43,669 bases of DNA, from positions 1 to 43,669 of the forward strand of contig MGMG01000061.1 of assembly GCA_001796355.1 (NCBI GenBank), read 5' to 3'. The stretch comes from Chloroflexi bacterium GWB2_54_36. GTDB taxonomy: Bacteria; Chloroflexota; Anaerolineae; Anaerolineales; Anaerolineaceae. The notes beneath the pieces were generated by a model that was given only the letters and a program-made list of their open reading frames with translations, was not told the origin of the DNA and ran no database searches. How positions within the stretch are numbered: position 1 is the first letter of the stretch; each line of letters starts with the position of its first letter. The translations under genes and the position numbers were made by a program. Positions 17,427 to 26,040 of the stretch are shown in pieces.

Positions 17427-19601
17427 TCAGCGACCCAGGATGTTACGCCGCCTGGCCATGAAAAGCGATTGGACATTGACTGGATCTTGGTCTTTTTGCG
17501 GTGCTAAACGGGTGTAGGTGCCGTCCGGGTTCATCAAGCGCGCCTTGGTATTATCCTGCATGTAGGGTTCCAGAATCTGGGTACGGATATGGCGAATCAT
17601 GTTCAGATCTTCCACCGGGAAAAGCACCTCCACGCGCTGGTTGAGGTTGCGCGGCATCAGGTCGGCGCTGCCCATGAGGATTTGTTCGTTGCCGCCGTTG
17701 TGGAAATAGTATATGCGGCTGTGTTCCAGGTAACGGCCTAAAATACTGATCACCTGGATGTTCTCGCTCAACCCTTTGATGCCCGGGCGTAAACAGCTAA
17801 TTCCGCGGGTGATCAAATCGACGCGCACGCCGCATTGCGAGGCCAAGTAGAGCAACTGGATCATTGGTTTATCGACCAATGAATTCATCTTGAAAATGAG
17901 GTGGGCGGGGGCGCCGCTGCGGGCAATCTCGATCTCGCGCAGCACCATCTCCTCAAAGCGCTCTCGCAGGTTGATCGGCGCTACCAGCAGCTTGCAATAG
18001 TCGGATTTGAAGGAATAGCCGGTCAGGTAATTGAACAGATCGGTTGCATCGGCGCCAATTTGATCATCACAGGTAAACATGCCGATATCTTCGTACAACT
18101 GCGCGGTCACGTGATTGTAATTACCGGTACCCAGATGCACATACCGGCGAATGTGTTCGCCTTCCTGGCGGACAACCAGGGCGATTTTTGAGTGGGTTTT
18201 TAGACCCAACAGACCGTAAGTGACATGCACGCCTTCCTGCTCGAGCAGCCGGGCCCAACCGATGTTGCTTTCTTCGTCGAACCGGGCTTTCAATTCCACC
18301 AGCACAGCCACTTGCTTGCCGTAATCGCGGCGCGCTTCCAAAAGGGCCTGCACCACCGGAGAATTGGACCCGGTACGATAAAGGGTTTGCTTGATTGCCA
18401 GGACTTTCGGGTCGCGCGCAGAGGTGCGCAGGAATTCGACGACCGGTTGGAAAGAATCATAAGGGTGGTGCAGCAAGATGTTGCCGGATCGAATGGCGGT
18501 GAAGACCGCGTCATCCGGTGATTCATCCTCAAAGTGCAGCACCGGGGGAGTTGCCGGCGTGAACGGGCGGTCTTTTAGTTTATGGCGTTCGATGCGCGTC
18601 AGCTGGATCAGGCTTGTCAGCACCATGGGACTGTCAATGGTATACACATCATTGCGGTCCACCTTCATATTATTGACCAGGATATCCTTTAGAAAATCCG
18701 GCATATCCTTGCGAATTGCCAGGCGCACCACCACGCCAAAGCGGCGTTTGCGCACCGATTCTTCCATGGTTTCCAGTAAATCCGAAGCTTCCAGTTCCTG
18801 AATTTCCATGTCTGCATTGCGAATTACGTGGAATGGATGGACTTCCAACACCTTAAGCCCCGGGAATAGCGCAGCAATATTGGCGTTGATCAAGTCGGAC
18901 AACCAGATAAAATAATGATGATAAGGCACCGTACCGTCTTTGCGCAGCCCGCCGGATGAACGTTTAACCGGCACCAGCTGGGGCAGGCTATCGGGCACTT
19001 TGATGCGGGCGAACAAAGTCTGCCCGTCTCTGCCCTCCAGCAGCACCGCCAGATTCAAACTCAAATTGGATATATGCGGAAAGGGATGCCCAGGGTCAAA
19101 AGCCAGCGGCGTCAGCACGGGATACACGACTTCGTGAAAATAGGCATCCACGATTTGCCTCTGGCGCATGCCGAGGGTTTTATGCGCGCGAATGTGAATG
19201 CCAGCTGCGTCGAGTTCCGGCATCAAATCCTTATGCCACAACTCCCGACCTTCTTCCATCAGTTTTTGCACCACCTTGCGCACTTCGACCAGTTGTTCGG
19301 CGGCCGTCAAACCGTCAATGGACAGGTCCGGCACGCCTTCGTCGCGCTGCATGATCAACCCGCCAACCCGAACCATAAAAAACTCTTCCAGGTTGGATCC
19401 CAAAATGGCGAGGAATTTCACCCGTTCCAGCAGAGGGTTGGTCAGATCTTTGGCCTCATCCAGTACGCGTCGCTGAAATTCGAGCATGCCAAGTTCGCGG
19501 TTGATGTAAAGCTTGGGATCATCCAGATCGATATGATCCGGGAATACGGTTTCGAGTTGTGCCATTCGAACAGTGGTCGAGGTTGCTTTTTTTCTCTTCA
19601 T
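17427..19601 (-). CDS. ppk1: Polyphosphate kinase 1
   Basis: Ppk1 reversibly makes inorganic polyphosphate from ATP. The 724-residue length is usual. The N-terminal block [19 protein letters not shown] and [24 protein letters not shown] is the family opening. The phospholipase-D-like core contains [22 protein letters not shown] and [11 protein letters not shown], where the histidine of HSK corresponds to the residue phosphorylated during catalysis. The second catalytic histidine is in IYYFHNGG, followed by [20 protein letters not shown]. It heads a leftward operon with yjbQ and the DinB-like gene. Together with ppk2 at 26 kb and pstSCAB at 38-41 kb it gives the organism a polyphosphate cycle. 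The start is supported only by a weak GGGA. Confidence 0.97.
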   Translation of the reverse strand: MKRKKATSTTVRMAQLETVFPDHIDLDDPKLYINRELGMLEFQRRVLDEAKDLTNPLLERVKFLAILGSNLEEFFMVRVGGLIMQRDEGVPDLSIDGLTAAEQLVEVRKVVQKLMEEGRELWHKDLMPELDAAGIHIRAHKTLGMRQRQIVDAYFHEVVYPVLTPLAFDPGHPFPHISNLSLNLAVLLEGRDGQTLFARIKVPDSLPQLVPVKRSSGGLRKDGTVPYHHYFIWLSDLINANIAALFPGLKVLEVHPFHVIRNADMEIQELEASDLLETMEESVRKRRFGVVVRLAIRKDMPDFLKDILVNNMKVDRNDVYTIDSPMVLTSLIQLTRIERHKLKDRPFTPATPPVLHFEDESPDDAVFTAIRSGNILLHHPYDSFQPVVEFLRTSARDPKVLAIKQTLYRTGSNSPVVQALLEARRDYGKQVAVLVELKARFDEESNIGWARLLEQEGVHVTYGLLGLKTHSKIALVVRQEGEHIRRYVHLGTGNYNHVTAQLYEDIGMFTCDDQIGADATDLFNYLTGYSFKSDYCKLLVAPINLRERFEEMVLREIEIARSGAPAHLIFKMNSLVDKPMIQLLYLASQCGVRVDLITRGISCLRPGIKGLSENIQVISILGRYLEHSRIYYFHNGGNEQILMGSADLMPRNLNQRVEVLFPVEDLNMIRHIRTQILEPYMQDNTKARLMNPDGTYTRLAPQKDQDPVNVQSLFMARRRNILGR

Positions 19602-19631
19602 ACAAATCCCGCTTGTGATATGGGTGGGGAG

Positions 19632-20726
19632 TTAAGAATTTTCGCGTCTGGCCAGCAGCCCAAACCCGACCAGCAGTGCGCCGAGTGTGAAAATACCGCC
19701 CAGCACATACCCGATGACCTGGTCGCGCGAATTCGCTGAAGCTGCCGGCTGCTTAGGCGCTGGCGTCAGGATTGGCGTGGCGGTGCCGATCGGTGCTTCG
19801 ATAAGCCCAGCAACCGGGGTGGCAGCATTAAGATTAGCGGCGATCTTCCGTGGTGTAGCCGTGGCGTTTGGCATGGGATCAGCTTCGACAGTCTCAGCCG
19901 GCGAAGAGGCTGTGCCCTGCGACTGCTGATGAACGGCGCCCTGAGTTTGACCAAAGGCGGTGTCCTGAGCCTGCCGAAGGGTTGGCTGTGGCGTTACCGG
20001 AATATTCAGCTTTTGCCCAACCCAGACTACTTGCTGCTCTGGCGACATCTGGTTGAAACGCAAAATATCGACGATATGGGTATTGTAAGCGATGGCAATG
20101 CTCCACAAAGATTGTCCCATTTTTACTTCATGAATCACCGCGCCGTCAGCCGCCGGGGTGGCGGTGACCACCGGGATGATCCACTGGGCAGCCGGGGCAG
20201 TTGGTTCGGCGCCGGTTGACCCTGGCGGTTGGGTGCTCGCTGAGGCGGAACCTGAGGCGTAAGCGGCGTGCACGATATAATAAATGGAACCGTCGGCTGC
20301 CGTAGCGACCCCTGCACCAATGTGCTGGTACGCGGGTTTGACCATCGGAATCATGTGGTCAGCGTCAGACCACATCCAGGCCAGGTCTTCCAGGCTCATG
20401 GGCCCGATGGCAAAATTTTCGGTCGCCCAGGCAGTTGCCCCATCGCCGTACCCTGCCGCCATGATTCGCCCGCGCACATCCCCAATGTGCCAGCCCATGC
20501 GGTTAGCCGCCATGATCTCTGCGGAGGATTGGGCCGTGCTCATCAAAATGCTGCTGACTTCCAGCGCCGGCAGGCCGTTACTGGTGCGGATATTGTTGAC
20601 CAGGGCGATCAGGTCATATGCGGTGATATTGCTACCCGATTGCGCCGATGCGGGAGCTGACCACAATGCAGAAAGCAACACTGCCAGAAGTAACCCGATT
20701 TGAAAGCGTTTTATGGACCCGCTCAT
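19632..20726 (-). CDS. Exported SCP/CAP-domain protein with LysM repeat and C-terminal membrane anchor
   Basis: A 364-residue surface protein. A signal peptide (IGLLLAVLLSALWSAPASAQ) precedes a SCP/CAP domain (residues about 32-160; the TENFAIGP and HIGAGVA segments are family-like). One LysM peptidoglycan-binding repeat spans about 200-250 (HEVKMGQSLWSIAIAYNT, ILRFNQ, VWVGQKLNIP). Then comes a Thr/Pro/Gln-rich linker that contains translated palindromic repeats (TLRQAQD, FGQTQG, HQQSQG), and a C-terminal helix YVLGGIFTLGALLVGFGLL followed by ARRENS. It should sit at the cell wall. The ATG at 20726 is preferred over an upstream in-frame start because a TATAAT lies 7 bases before it. Confidence 0.88.
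   Translation of the reverse strand: MSGSIKRFQIGLLLAVLLSALWSAPASAQSGSNITAYDLIALVNNIRTSNGLPALEVSSILMSTAQSSAEIMAANRMGWHIGDVRGRIMAAGYGDGATAWATENFAIGPMSLEDLAWMWSDADHMIPMVKPAYQHIGAGVATAADGSIYYIVHAAYASGSASASTQPPGSTGAEPTAPAAQWIIPVVTATPAADGAVIHEVKMGQSLWSIAIAYNTHIVDILRFNQMSPEQQVVWVGQKLNIPVTPQPTLRQAQDTAFGQTQGAVHQQSQGTASSPAETVEADPMPNATATPRKIAANLNAATPVAGLIEAPIGTATPILTPAPKQPAASANSRDQVIGYVLGGIFTLGALLVGFGLLARRENS
19914..19981. repeat. Degenerate palindromic repeats inside a coding sequence
   Basis: Three diverged copies of the CCCTGAGCTTGTCGAAGGG element lie in tandem (for example 19939-19957 and 19964-19981) within the linker of the SCP/LysM gene. They are in frame and give the Gln-rich peptide units listed there. 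Confidence 0.7.
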
Positions 20727-20733
20727 TTCGTCA

Positions 20734-20739
20734 ATTATA
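20734..20739 (-). promoter_or_regulatory. -10 element of a probably leaderless gene
   Basis: TATAAT on the minus strand ends 7 bases before the ATG at 20726, with no ribosome binding site. Confidence 0.6.
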
Positions 20740-20791
20740 CGGTAAGAACCCGGGCAGGGCACAATTCCGTATATGGATCAGGAGAATCAAA

Positions 20792-21340
20792 ATGAACCGA
20801 AATAATGTGATTGCAGCCGTCTGGCTGATTGGCCTTGGAATACTATTTCTGATTGGTTATATTTGGCCAGGGATTTTGATTCTGATCGGCATCACCATGA
20901 TCGTTAATACCACCATGCGCGATGAACCGACCATCATGCCGCCAACGACTACCCTTCGACAAGCTCAGGGAACGGCTACTTCGCCAATGGTCGAGCCTGC
21001 CGACGCTCCGTCGGCTGAGCCTGTCGAAGCCAGGGTTGTCGGCACTTCGACCACTTCGGCTAGCTCAGGGCAGGCAAGCTCAGTGGCCGCGCCTTACGAA
21101 CCCCCATCGGCTGAGTCTGGCGACGCTTCGACCAGCTCAGCAACCGCTGCTCCCGGCGAACCACTCCCGGCCGTTCTGGCCTCCGCAGCGGACCGCCTTT
21201 ATCTGGCCAGCCAATTGCCTGAAAAATGCCCGGCCTGCGACGCTCCAATGCGCGCGAATGCCGAAAAACTGGAGTGGCACGAAGATAATTCAGTCAGTTG
21301 CACGTTTTGCGGTTATCGGTTGACGGTTAAGGCGGGGTAA
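20792..21340 (+). CDS. Membrane protein with C-terminal zinc ribbon, function unknown
   Basis: A 182-residue protein with two short hydrophobic segments at the N-terminus (AAVWLIGLGILFLIGYIW and GILILIGITMIV), reminiscent of the LiaF/DUF5668-type membrane hairpin. A long Ser/Ala/Glu-rich linker (residues about 50-130) follows, largely encoded by dispersed palindromic repeats (TLRQAQG, SAEPVEAR, SASSGQASS). The C-terminal 40 residues form a zinc ribbon: CPAC and, 30 residues on, CTFCGYR. AGGAG lies 7 bases before the ATG. It is divergent from the SCP/LysM gene, and the two share a 65-bp promoter region. Function unknown; the ribbon may bind protein or nucleic acid next to the membrane. Confidence 0.8.
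   Translation: MNRNNVIAAVWLIGLGILFLIGYIWPGILILIGITMIVNTTMRDEPTIMPPTTTLRQAQGTATSPMVEPADAPSAEPVEARVVGTSTTSASSGQASSVAAPYEPPSAESGDASTSSATAAPGEPLPAVLASAADRLYLASQLPEKCPACDAPMRANAEKLEWHEDNSVSCTFCGYRLTVKAG
20952..21145. repeat. Cluster of palindromic repeats forming the linker of the zinc-ribbon protein
   Basis: At least four copies or half-copies of the CTTCGACAAGCTCAGGG type: 20952-20970, 21013-21031, 21052-21070 and 21121-21145. The first is a near-exact reverse complement of the copy at 6645. All are read in frame. Confidence 0.8.
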
Positions 21341-21354
21341 GGTTAACGTGCTAT

Positions 21355-21377
21355 AATAGTGTAAGAAATACACTATT
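21355..21377 (+). terminator. Perfect 9-bp dyad, terminator or operator
   Basis: AATAGTGTA and TACACTATT flank a 5-base loop, 15 bp after the zinc-ribbon stop codon, and TTTGTGT overlaps the end. It may be a weak terminator. A TATAAT (21352-21357) overlaps its left arm, so an operator at a promoter start is also possible. Confidence 0.45.
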
Positions 21378-21400
21378 TGTGTCATAGAGCCTGATTGTCG

Positions 21401-21433
21401 CAACCGGTGCTTCGACAGGCTCAGCAACCGGTG
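21401..21433. repeat. Palindromic repeat, long form, copy 1
   Basis: CAACCGGTGCTTCGACAGGC continues to CAACCGGTG; the CTTCGACA-GGCTCAG core is flanked by two CAACCGGTG arms. A second copy lies at 21503-21537. Between them lies a further GC-rich stretch with no gene. Confidence 0.8.
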
Positions 21434-21502
21434 ACCCCGCGCCCTGCCCACACACAGGGTGCCCTGCGGGCTGGGCATTCTGCGGGTGAGACTGTCGAAG
21501 GG

Positions 21503-21537
21503 CAGCACCGGTGCTTCGACAAGCTCAGCAACCGGTG
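21503..21537. repeat. Palindromic repeat, long form, copy 2
   Basis: The same element as at 21401 with one core change (AAGCTCAG for AGGCTCAG) and one arm change. It stands 75 bp before the isochorismatase-like gene, and a partial CAACCGGTGATCAGCAAC follows it. Confidence 0.8.
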
Positions 21538-21611
21538 TTTTGACAACCGGTGATCAGCAACTGGCGCTGCTTTAAACCCTTTTCGCTATAAAATGGATTG
21601 GAGAGGTACCT

Positions 21612-22319
21612 ATGTCCCGGTCTTTAATGGAACGCAGCAAACCATTTTTGATGTTTCTGGACGAATGGACGGCGGCTTTGCCGCAGATTTCGCTCCATCA
21701 AGCCATTCAAGAGCCGCGGCGTACTGCGATCATCTCAGTGGACATGATCAACGGCTTTTGCACCATAGGCTCGTTATCCAGCCCACGAGTGAATGCTATA
21801 GTTGAACCCATTGTCCATCTGTTCAGCGCTGCATGGGAGCTGGGCGTGCGCCATATCTTACTCAGTCAGGATACCCATGAGCCGGATGCCGTTGAATTCG
21901 GCGCCTGGCCGCCGCACTGTGTGCGCGGCACCGCTGAAGCTGATACTGTGGCTGCCTTCAAAGCGCTGCCTTTTTTCGATCAAATGGCACTGCTGGAAAA
22001 GAATTCGATATCGACCGGGCTGAACACCGGTTTGAACGAATGGCTAACAGCACACCCGCAAGTGAATACATTCATCGTGGTTGGTGACTGCACCGATCTA
22101 TGCGTTTACCAGTTGGCCATGCACCTGCGGTTGGATGCCAACTCGCGTCAGCTCACCCGGCGGATTATTGTCCCAGCGAATGCGGTGGATACTTATGACC
22201 GCACGGTAGAAGTTGCCCGCGCGCAAGGCGGTCTGCCGCATGATGGCGAGCTGCACCATGCTTTTTTCCTGTACCATATGGCGCTGAACGGCATCGAAGT
22301 GGTCGGCAGGTTGGGGTAG
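21612..22319 (+). CDS. Isochorismatase-like cysteine hydrolase
   Basis: A 235-residue alpha/beta hydrolase of the isochorismatase/nicotinamidase superfamily. The catalytic triad is visible: Asp44 in ISVDMINGF, Lys130 in ALLEKNSIS and Cys164 in VVGDCTDLCVYQ. Members hydrolyse nicotinamide, isochorismate, N-carbamoyl amines or related amides. HTHEPDAVEF-like spacing after the first strand (SQDTHEPDAVEFGAWPPHC) resembles nicotinamidase-type metal or substrate loops, so nicotinamidase-like activity is possible but unproven. GGAGAGG lies 5 bases before the ATG. It is a single gene among repeats. Confidence 0.87.
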   Translation: MSRSLMERSKPFLMFLDEWTAALPQISLHQAIQEPRRTAIISVDMINGFCTIGSLSSPRVNAIVEPIVHLFSAAWELGVRHILLSQDTHEPDAVEFGAWPPHCVRGTAEADTVAAFKALPFFDQMALLEKNSISTGLNTGLNEWLTAHPQVNTFIVVGDCTDLCVYQLAMHLRLDANSRQLTRRIIVPANAVDTYDRTVEVARAQGGLPHDGELHHAFFLYHMALNGIEVVGRLG

Positions 22320-22409
22320 CCGCCTCAATAATGTCGGTAGCGGCGAGGTGGAGAAAAAATCTCAATCGTCCGACGCCTCGGTAGCCTCGCCATAAGGGCT
22401 AAAAGGCAT

Positions 22410-22526
22410 GTGCAACGCACCAAGGCCAAGGCCAAGGGCAGATGCAACGCACCGAAACCAGGTGCGTCGCACCAGGAATAAGGTCAAGGTCAGGTGCATC
22501 GCACCCTAACGCTGGTGCAATGCACC
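22410..22526. repeat. Cluster of five GGTGCRNYGCACC palindromes
   Basis: Palindromic 12-13-mers occur at 22410-22421, 22442-22453, 22461-22473, 22493-22505 and 22514-22526. Their centres vary (GTGCAACGCACC, ATGCAACGCACC, GGTGCGTCGCACC, GGTGCATCGCACC, GGTGCAATGCACC). AAGGCCAAGGCC and AAGGTCAAGGTC spacers alternate with them. The cluster fills the gap between the isochorismatase-like gene and the end of a lipoprotein gene. Confidence 0.85.
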
Positions 22527-22532
22527 CACAAC

Positions 22533-23459
22533 CTACTGTTCCGGATTCTCCCAGACGCGCACCAGGTCCACCCGGATGGTGAACTTATCAGTCTCACGAG
22601 CGCCGACAAACATCCCAAAATAGCCGGTTGTGAAGGTGCTATCCCGTACCTCGGTTAACTGCTGCCCGTTGGCGTATAAGATCAGGCGGTCGCCGATGGC
22701 CATCAGCCCCAGGCGGTTGGTCTGGCTGGGGCCGGCGTTGACAGCCGTGCTGGTTTTCCATTCCACCAGGTTGACCATTTCGCCATTGGCGCCAACACTG
22801 GCATTCCAGCGCCGCAGCGAATACTTACCGTCGCAGGTGAAGCCGAACATGTAGCCGCGGTCTGGGGAATTAAGTTGGGGAACACGCGCTATGACACCGT
22901 AGCGGTCGTCGCCGCTGCAGTCGCTCACCTGAAAAATGGCTTCCAGATAAAAATTGGTCTCTTCGGGGAAAGTCATCCGCCAGCCGTCAGTGGTAGAAAG
23001 ACCGGTCAGTTGCATGGCGCCACCCGAGAACGCAATATCGGTAAATTGGTCGGCTCCAGTCGGCCAGTAATTGGAGTTATCCATCGTATCACTCCAATCC
23101 GGTCCGCCCAAGCGGGTGGTTGGGTCGCTGGCAGGTGGGATGTAAGTGCTGGTGGGTTGCCCAGTTGGCGCAGTTGTTGCTGTGACAGAGGGCGCAGCGG
23201 TAGGCATCACCGGCGCGGTCGCAGTAGGCGCGCTGGTCGCGGTTTCGATCATCCCGGTTGTTGGCGACGGTATGATGGTGGGAAGCAGCGGGGTTGGAAT
23301 TTGGCCTCCAGCCTGACTGGTGGCTGACGGCATGCTGGTCAAGATTTGTGCAACCCGGGTAGCCATTTCGGAATCTTCAGGAATGGCAGTTGGGGTGTTG
23401 ATCAGACTGCAGCCTGAAAGTAGGATAGCAAGTACGAGAATGGGTAGGATCTGCTTCAT
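22533..23459 (-). CDS. Lipoprotein with concanavalin-like C-terminal domain
   Basis: A 308-residue predicted lipoprotein: lipobox ILLSGC with the modified cysteine at residue 17. A Thr/Pro/Ala-rich linker (residues about 35-110) leads to a beta-sandwich domain that starts at DWSDTMDNSNYWPTG. The segments YLEAIFQVSDCSGDDRYGV, GYMFGFTCDGKYSLRRW and NRLGLMAIGDRLILYANGQQ are typical of laminin-G/DUF1080-like carbohydrate-binding folds. Two cysteines (in SDCSGD and FTCDG) could form a disulfide. AGGAG lies upstream of the ATG. Function unknown; probable sugar or surface-polymer binding by fold. Confidence 0.78.
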   Translation of the reverse strand: MKQILPILVLAILLSGCSLINTPTAIPEDSEMATRVAQILTSMPSATSQAGGQIPTPLLPTIIPSPTTGMIETATSAPTATAPVMPTAAPSVTATTAPTGQPTSTYIPPASDPTTRLGGPDWSDTMDNSNYWPTGADQFTDIAFSGGAMQLTGLSTTDGWRMTFPEETNFYLEAIFQVSDCSGDDRYGVIARVPQLNSPDRGYMFGFTCDGKYSLRRWNASVGANGEMVNLVEWKTSTAVNAGPSQTNRLGLMAIGDRLILYANGQQLTEVRDSTFTTGYFGMFVGARETDKFTIRVDLVRVWENPEQ

Positions 23460-23549
23460 GGTGCAATCACTCCTGTTATTATTGCCAGGCCGAATTAGCC
23501 TGCCAATACCAAGACGGATTTGCCCGTTGTTGAGTTCCTTTGACCGTCT

Positions 23550-24035
23550 CTACGACTTATAACCAATCATCCGTATAAATCCCTTGCGCCAGGCGATATC
23601 CTCTTCACCCTCCACACCAAGGGGACTAAAGCCGTCGATCACTCCAAGGATGCCGCGTCCCTGGTCGCTTTCCGCCACAACCACCTGGGTAGGGTTGGCG
23701 GTGGCGCAGTATATCTGGCAAACCTCCGGGACGGCTTGCACTGCATCAAGAATGTTGACCGGGTAAAAGCCTTCGCCCAGGAAGAGAATGAAGCTGTGGC
23801 CGGCGCCGATCGCCAGCGCGTTTTTTTGTGCCAGAGCAATCATTTCGGGGTTCGTCCCGCTCCAGCGGATCAGCCGCTTGCCGGACGCTTCACAGAAGGC
23901 CAGCCCGAACTGGATACCCGGTACGTGGGTGACCAGGGTCTCGTGGATATCTTCGACGGTTTTGATAAAATGCGATTGCCCGAGAATGAAATTCGTATCT
24001 TCTGGTTTCTCGATTTGGACCAGCTTTAGTTCCAT
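23550..24035 (-). CDS. Adenosine-specific kinase family protein (DUF355)
   Basis: A 161-residue single-domain protein of the family named adenosine-specific kinase from structural studies of archaeal members. The family blocks are clear: TVEDIHETLVTHVPGIQFGLAF, CEASGKRLIRWSGT, NALAIGAGHSFILF, CATANPTQVVVAE and RGILGVIDGFSPLGVEGEED, ending in the typical IGYKS. The family is patchy in bacteria and common in archaea and thermophiles. GGAGGG lies 4-5 bases before the ATG. It is separated from its neighbours by repeats. The biochemical activity is poorly established. Confidence 0.88.
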   Translation of the reverse strand: MELKLVQIEKPEDTNFILGQSHFIKTVEDIHETLVTHVPGIQFGLAFCEASGKRLIRWSGTNPEMIALAQKNALAIGAGHSFILFLGEGFYPVNILDAVQAVPEVCQIYCATANPTQVVVAESDQGRGILGVIDGFSPLGVEGEEDIAWRKGFIRMIGYKS

Positions 24036-24119
24036 CGCTTCCCTCCGCGGTTTGGAATTATACCTATTGTACCCGAGAGCGGTGAGTGGGTTGGGTAATA
24101 ATAGAAGATTGGGAACGGG

Positions 24120-24168
24120 TGCGTTTTCTGTAAAGACGATATGTACGCCCTCAATCCAACCTACAAAA
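24120..24168. repeat. 49-bp perfect direct repeat, copy 1
   Basis: Identical to 24392-24440 over 49 bp; the pair begins TGCGTTTTCTGTAAAGACGA and ends CTACAAAA. Its right end, CCTCAATCCAACCTAC, is nearly inverted by GTAGGTCGGGTTGAGG at 24186-24201. Confidence 0.9.
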
Positions 24169-24391
24169 ACTCCCGCATATTTTCGTAGGTCGGGTTGAGG
24201 GGCGACGAAAAACGTTATTCGTAGATTTTGCTTTCAGCCCCGATACCCGACGTCATTTTTTTGGTGGACAATTTTCATCGGTCGGGTTGAGGGATGGTGA
24301 AAAAGGAGAGACCACAAATTACGATTTCAGCACCCAACCTGGCGAAAATAAACAGACTCCATGCATTCATTGTTGGATTTCGGGCTGCGGA

Positions 24392-24440
24392 TGCGTTTTC
24401 TGTAAAGACGATATGTACGCCCTCAATCCAACCTACAAAA
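24392..24440. repeat. 49-bp perfect direct repeat, copy 2
   Basis: Second copy, 272 bp from the first. The 524-bp gap between the kinase-family gene and the transporter gene also holds TCGGGTTGAGG at 24191-24201 and 24284-24294. The arrangement suggests a short non-autonomous element or duplicated repeat; no transposase is present. Confidence 0.9.
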
Positions 24441-24470
24441 CCTACACGATGAGTGCAGATTGCTTCAGTC

Positions 24471-24500
24471 ACACCAGAAAAACACTTCTGGTGTTTCTTC
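24471..24500 (+). terminator. Hairpin upstream of the queuosine-precursor transporter gene
   Basis: Perfect 9-bp arms ACACCAGAA and TTCTGGTGT around a 6-base loop, followed by TTCTTC. There is no plus-strand gene directly upstream that it could serve. It may belong to the repeat element or attenuate a leader transcript. Confidence 0.55.
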
Positions 24501-24519
24501 GCAACGCCACAAAAAAGGG

Positions 24520-24525
24520 TATACT
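24520..24525 (+). promoter_or_regulatory. Possible -10 element for the transporter gene
   Basis: TATACT, 34 bases before the ATG at 24560, just after the hairpin. No good -35 is visible. Confidence 0.4.
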
Positions 24526-24559
24526 ACGCCATCATTACACTAGAAATTGGAATAGCCAA

Positions 24560-25291
24560 ATGACTGAAGATCGCAAACACGTTGACCGGGTATTCCGGTT
24601 TTTTGACTGGGTGATGGCGTTGTTTGTCACTATATTAATTATCAGTAACATCGCGTCATCGGCAAAAATCGTGGACTGGGGATTTTCAGCATTTGGCCTG
24701 CGGTTTGCATTCGACGCGGGCACTATTCTGTTCCCGGTCAGCTATATTTTCGGCGATATACTGACCGAAGTTTACGGCTTCAAGCGTTCCCGACGGGTGA
24801 TCTGGACCGGATTTGCCATGCTGGCGCTTTCCGCTGTGGTGCTTTGGCTGGTGCGCATCATGCCGGGTGAAGCCATGTGGGAAGGCTACGCCGGGCAGGG
24901 GGCTTACGATGCCATTCTTGGCGGCATGAGCACCGGCGGTATTGTACTGGCAAGCCTGGTCGCGTATCTTGTGGGCGAATTCAGCAATTCGACCGTTCTG
25001 GCAAAAATGAAAGTTGCCACCCAGGGACGCTTTTTGTGGATGCGCACCATCAGTAGTACACTGGTGGGCGAGGGGGTGGACACAATCATCTTTATCCTGG
25101 TTGCCACGCTGGCTGGAGTTTTCCCCTGGGAACTGTTCGGCGCACTGGCAGTCACCAATTACGTTTTCAAAGTGGGTATCGAAGTATTAATGACCCCGCT
25201 GACCTATAAACTGGTCAACTGGCTAAAACGGGCTGAAAACGAAGATTACTACGACACGCAAACGCGCTTCTCGCCGTTTGCGGTCGATTAA
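24560..25291 (+). CDS. yhhQ: Queuosine precursor transporter (YhhQ family)
   Basis: A 243-residue integral membrane protein of the QPTR/VUT family, thought to import preQ0 or preQ1 for synthesis of the tRNA base queuosine. Six or so helices can be seen, starting with [19 protein letters not shown]. Family hallmarks are [45 protein letters not shown] and the [18 protein letters not shown] segment. The ATG at 24560 begins [10 protein letters not shown]; an in-frame extension upstream runs through repeat sequence and is rejected. It is convergent with rsmI, and the stops overlap by 4 bp. I see no preQ1 riboswitch block. Confidence 0.9.
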   Translation: MTEDRKHVDRVFRFFDWVMALFVTILIISNIASSAKIVDWGFSAFGLRFAFDAGTILFPVSYIFGDILTEVYGFKRSRRVIWTGFAMLALSAVVLWLVRIMPGEAMWEGYAGQGAYDAILGGMSTGGIVLASLVAYLVGEFSNSTVLAKMKVATQGRFLWMRTISSTLVGEGVDTIIFILVATLAGVFPWELFGALAVTNYVFKVGIEVLMTPLTYKLVNWLKRAENEDYYDTQTRFSPFAVD

Positions 25292-25980
25292 TCAACGCTC
25301 TCAGGGATGTCTTTTGCTTGCAGCCCCTCGATGACGACCACATATTCGCCGCGAATCTGCTCGGTCTTGAATCGTTCGACCAATTCACCGAGCCGCCCGC
25401 GATAGAACGTCTCGAACATTTTAGTCAGGTCATTGGCGACCGCTGCACGGCGGTCGCCGTACACTGCCAGGGCGTCGTCCATGAAGGCGATCAGGCGGTG
25501 CGGGCTTTCGTAGAAAATCAGGGTATGCGGTGACGCAGCATCCACCTGCATAAAGCGGCGGCGGGCGCCGGGTTTACGCGGCGGAAAACCGCGGAAGGTA
25601 AAGCTGTGCACCGGCAAGCCTGAAAGAATCAATGCCGGGATCAGCGCGGTTGGCCCCGGAATGGCGGTCAACGGCAGCCCGGCTTGCAAGACGCTGCGTA
25701 CCAGCAAAAAGCCGGGGTCCGAGATGCCCGGGGTGCCTGCGTCCGTCACCAGCGCGACCGACATGCTCTCGTCCAGCAGCGTCAGGACTTTGGGCAGCGC
25801 GCGTTCTTCGTTATCTTCCCGAAACGAGATTTGCGGCTTCTTAATATTGAAATGCTTGAGCAGCATGCCCGTTTTACGAGTATCTTCGCTGATGACATAG
25901 TCAACCGAGCGCAGAGTGTCGAGCGCGCGCTGCGAGATGTCACCCAGATTGCCGATGGGGGTTGAGACCAGATAAAGCAT
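25288..25980 (-). CDS. rsmI: 16S rRNA (cytidine-1402 2'-O) methyltransferase
   Basis: RsmI methylates the ribose of C1402 in the ribosomal P site using SAM. The 230-residue protein has the tetrapyrrole-methylase fold: [17 protein letters not shown] at the N-terminus, [23 protein letters not shown] (SAM binding), [17 protein letters not shown] and FYESPHRL. It lacks the short C-terminal extension of the E. coli protein. CATAAA ends 6 bases before the ATG and there is no ribosome binding site, so the message may be leaderless. Single gene. Confidence 0.95.
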   Translation of the reverse strand: MLYLVSTPIGNLGDISQRALDTLRSVDYVISEDTRKTGMLLKHFNIKKPQISFREDNEERALPKVLTLLDESMSVALVTDAGTPGISDPGFLLVRSVLQAGLPLTAIPGPTALIPALILSGLPVHSFTFRGFPPRKPGARRRFMQVDAASPHTLIFYESPHRLIAFMDDALAVYGDRRAAVANDLTKMFETFYRGRLGELVERFKTEQIRGEYVVVIEGLQAKDIPESVD

Positions 25981-26040
25981 AGGGGTTTTATGATCCCTTA
26001 ATCGTCTTATATATGCGCATAGCCGAAAGTAAAGCCAGGG

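Noticed and set aside
22410..22526. CRISPR array
   Set aside because: The repeats are short palindromes with uneven spacing and similar spacers, and no cas gene is nearby.
24287..24559. Extension of the queuosine-precursor transporter with a Cys-rich start
   Set aside because: It reads through the 49-bp repeat; the transporter family begins near residue MTEDRK.
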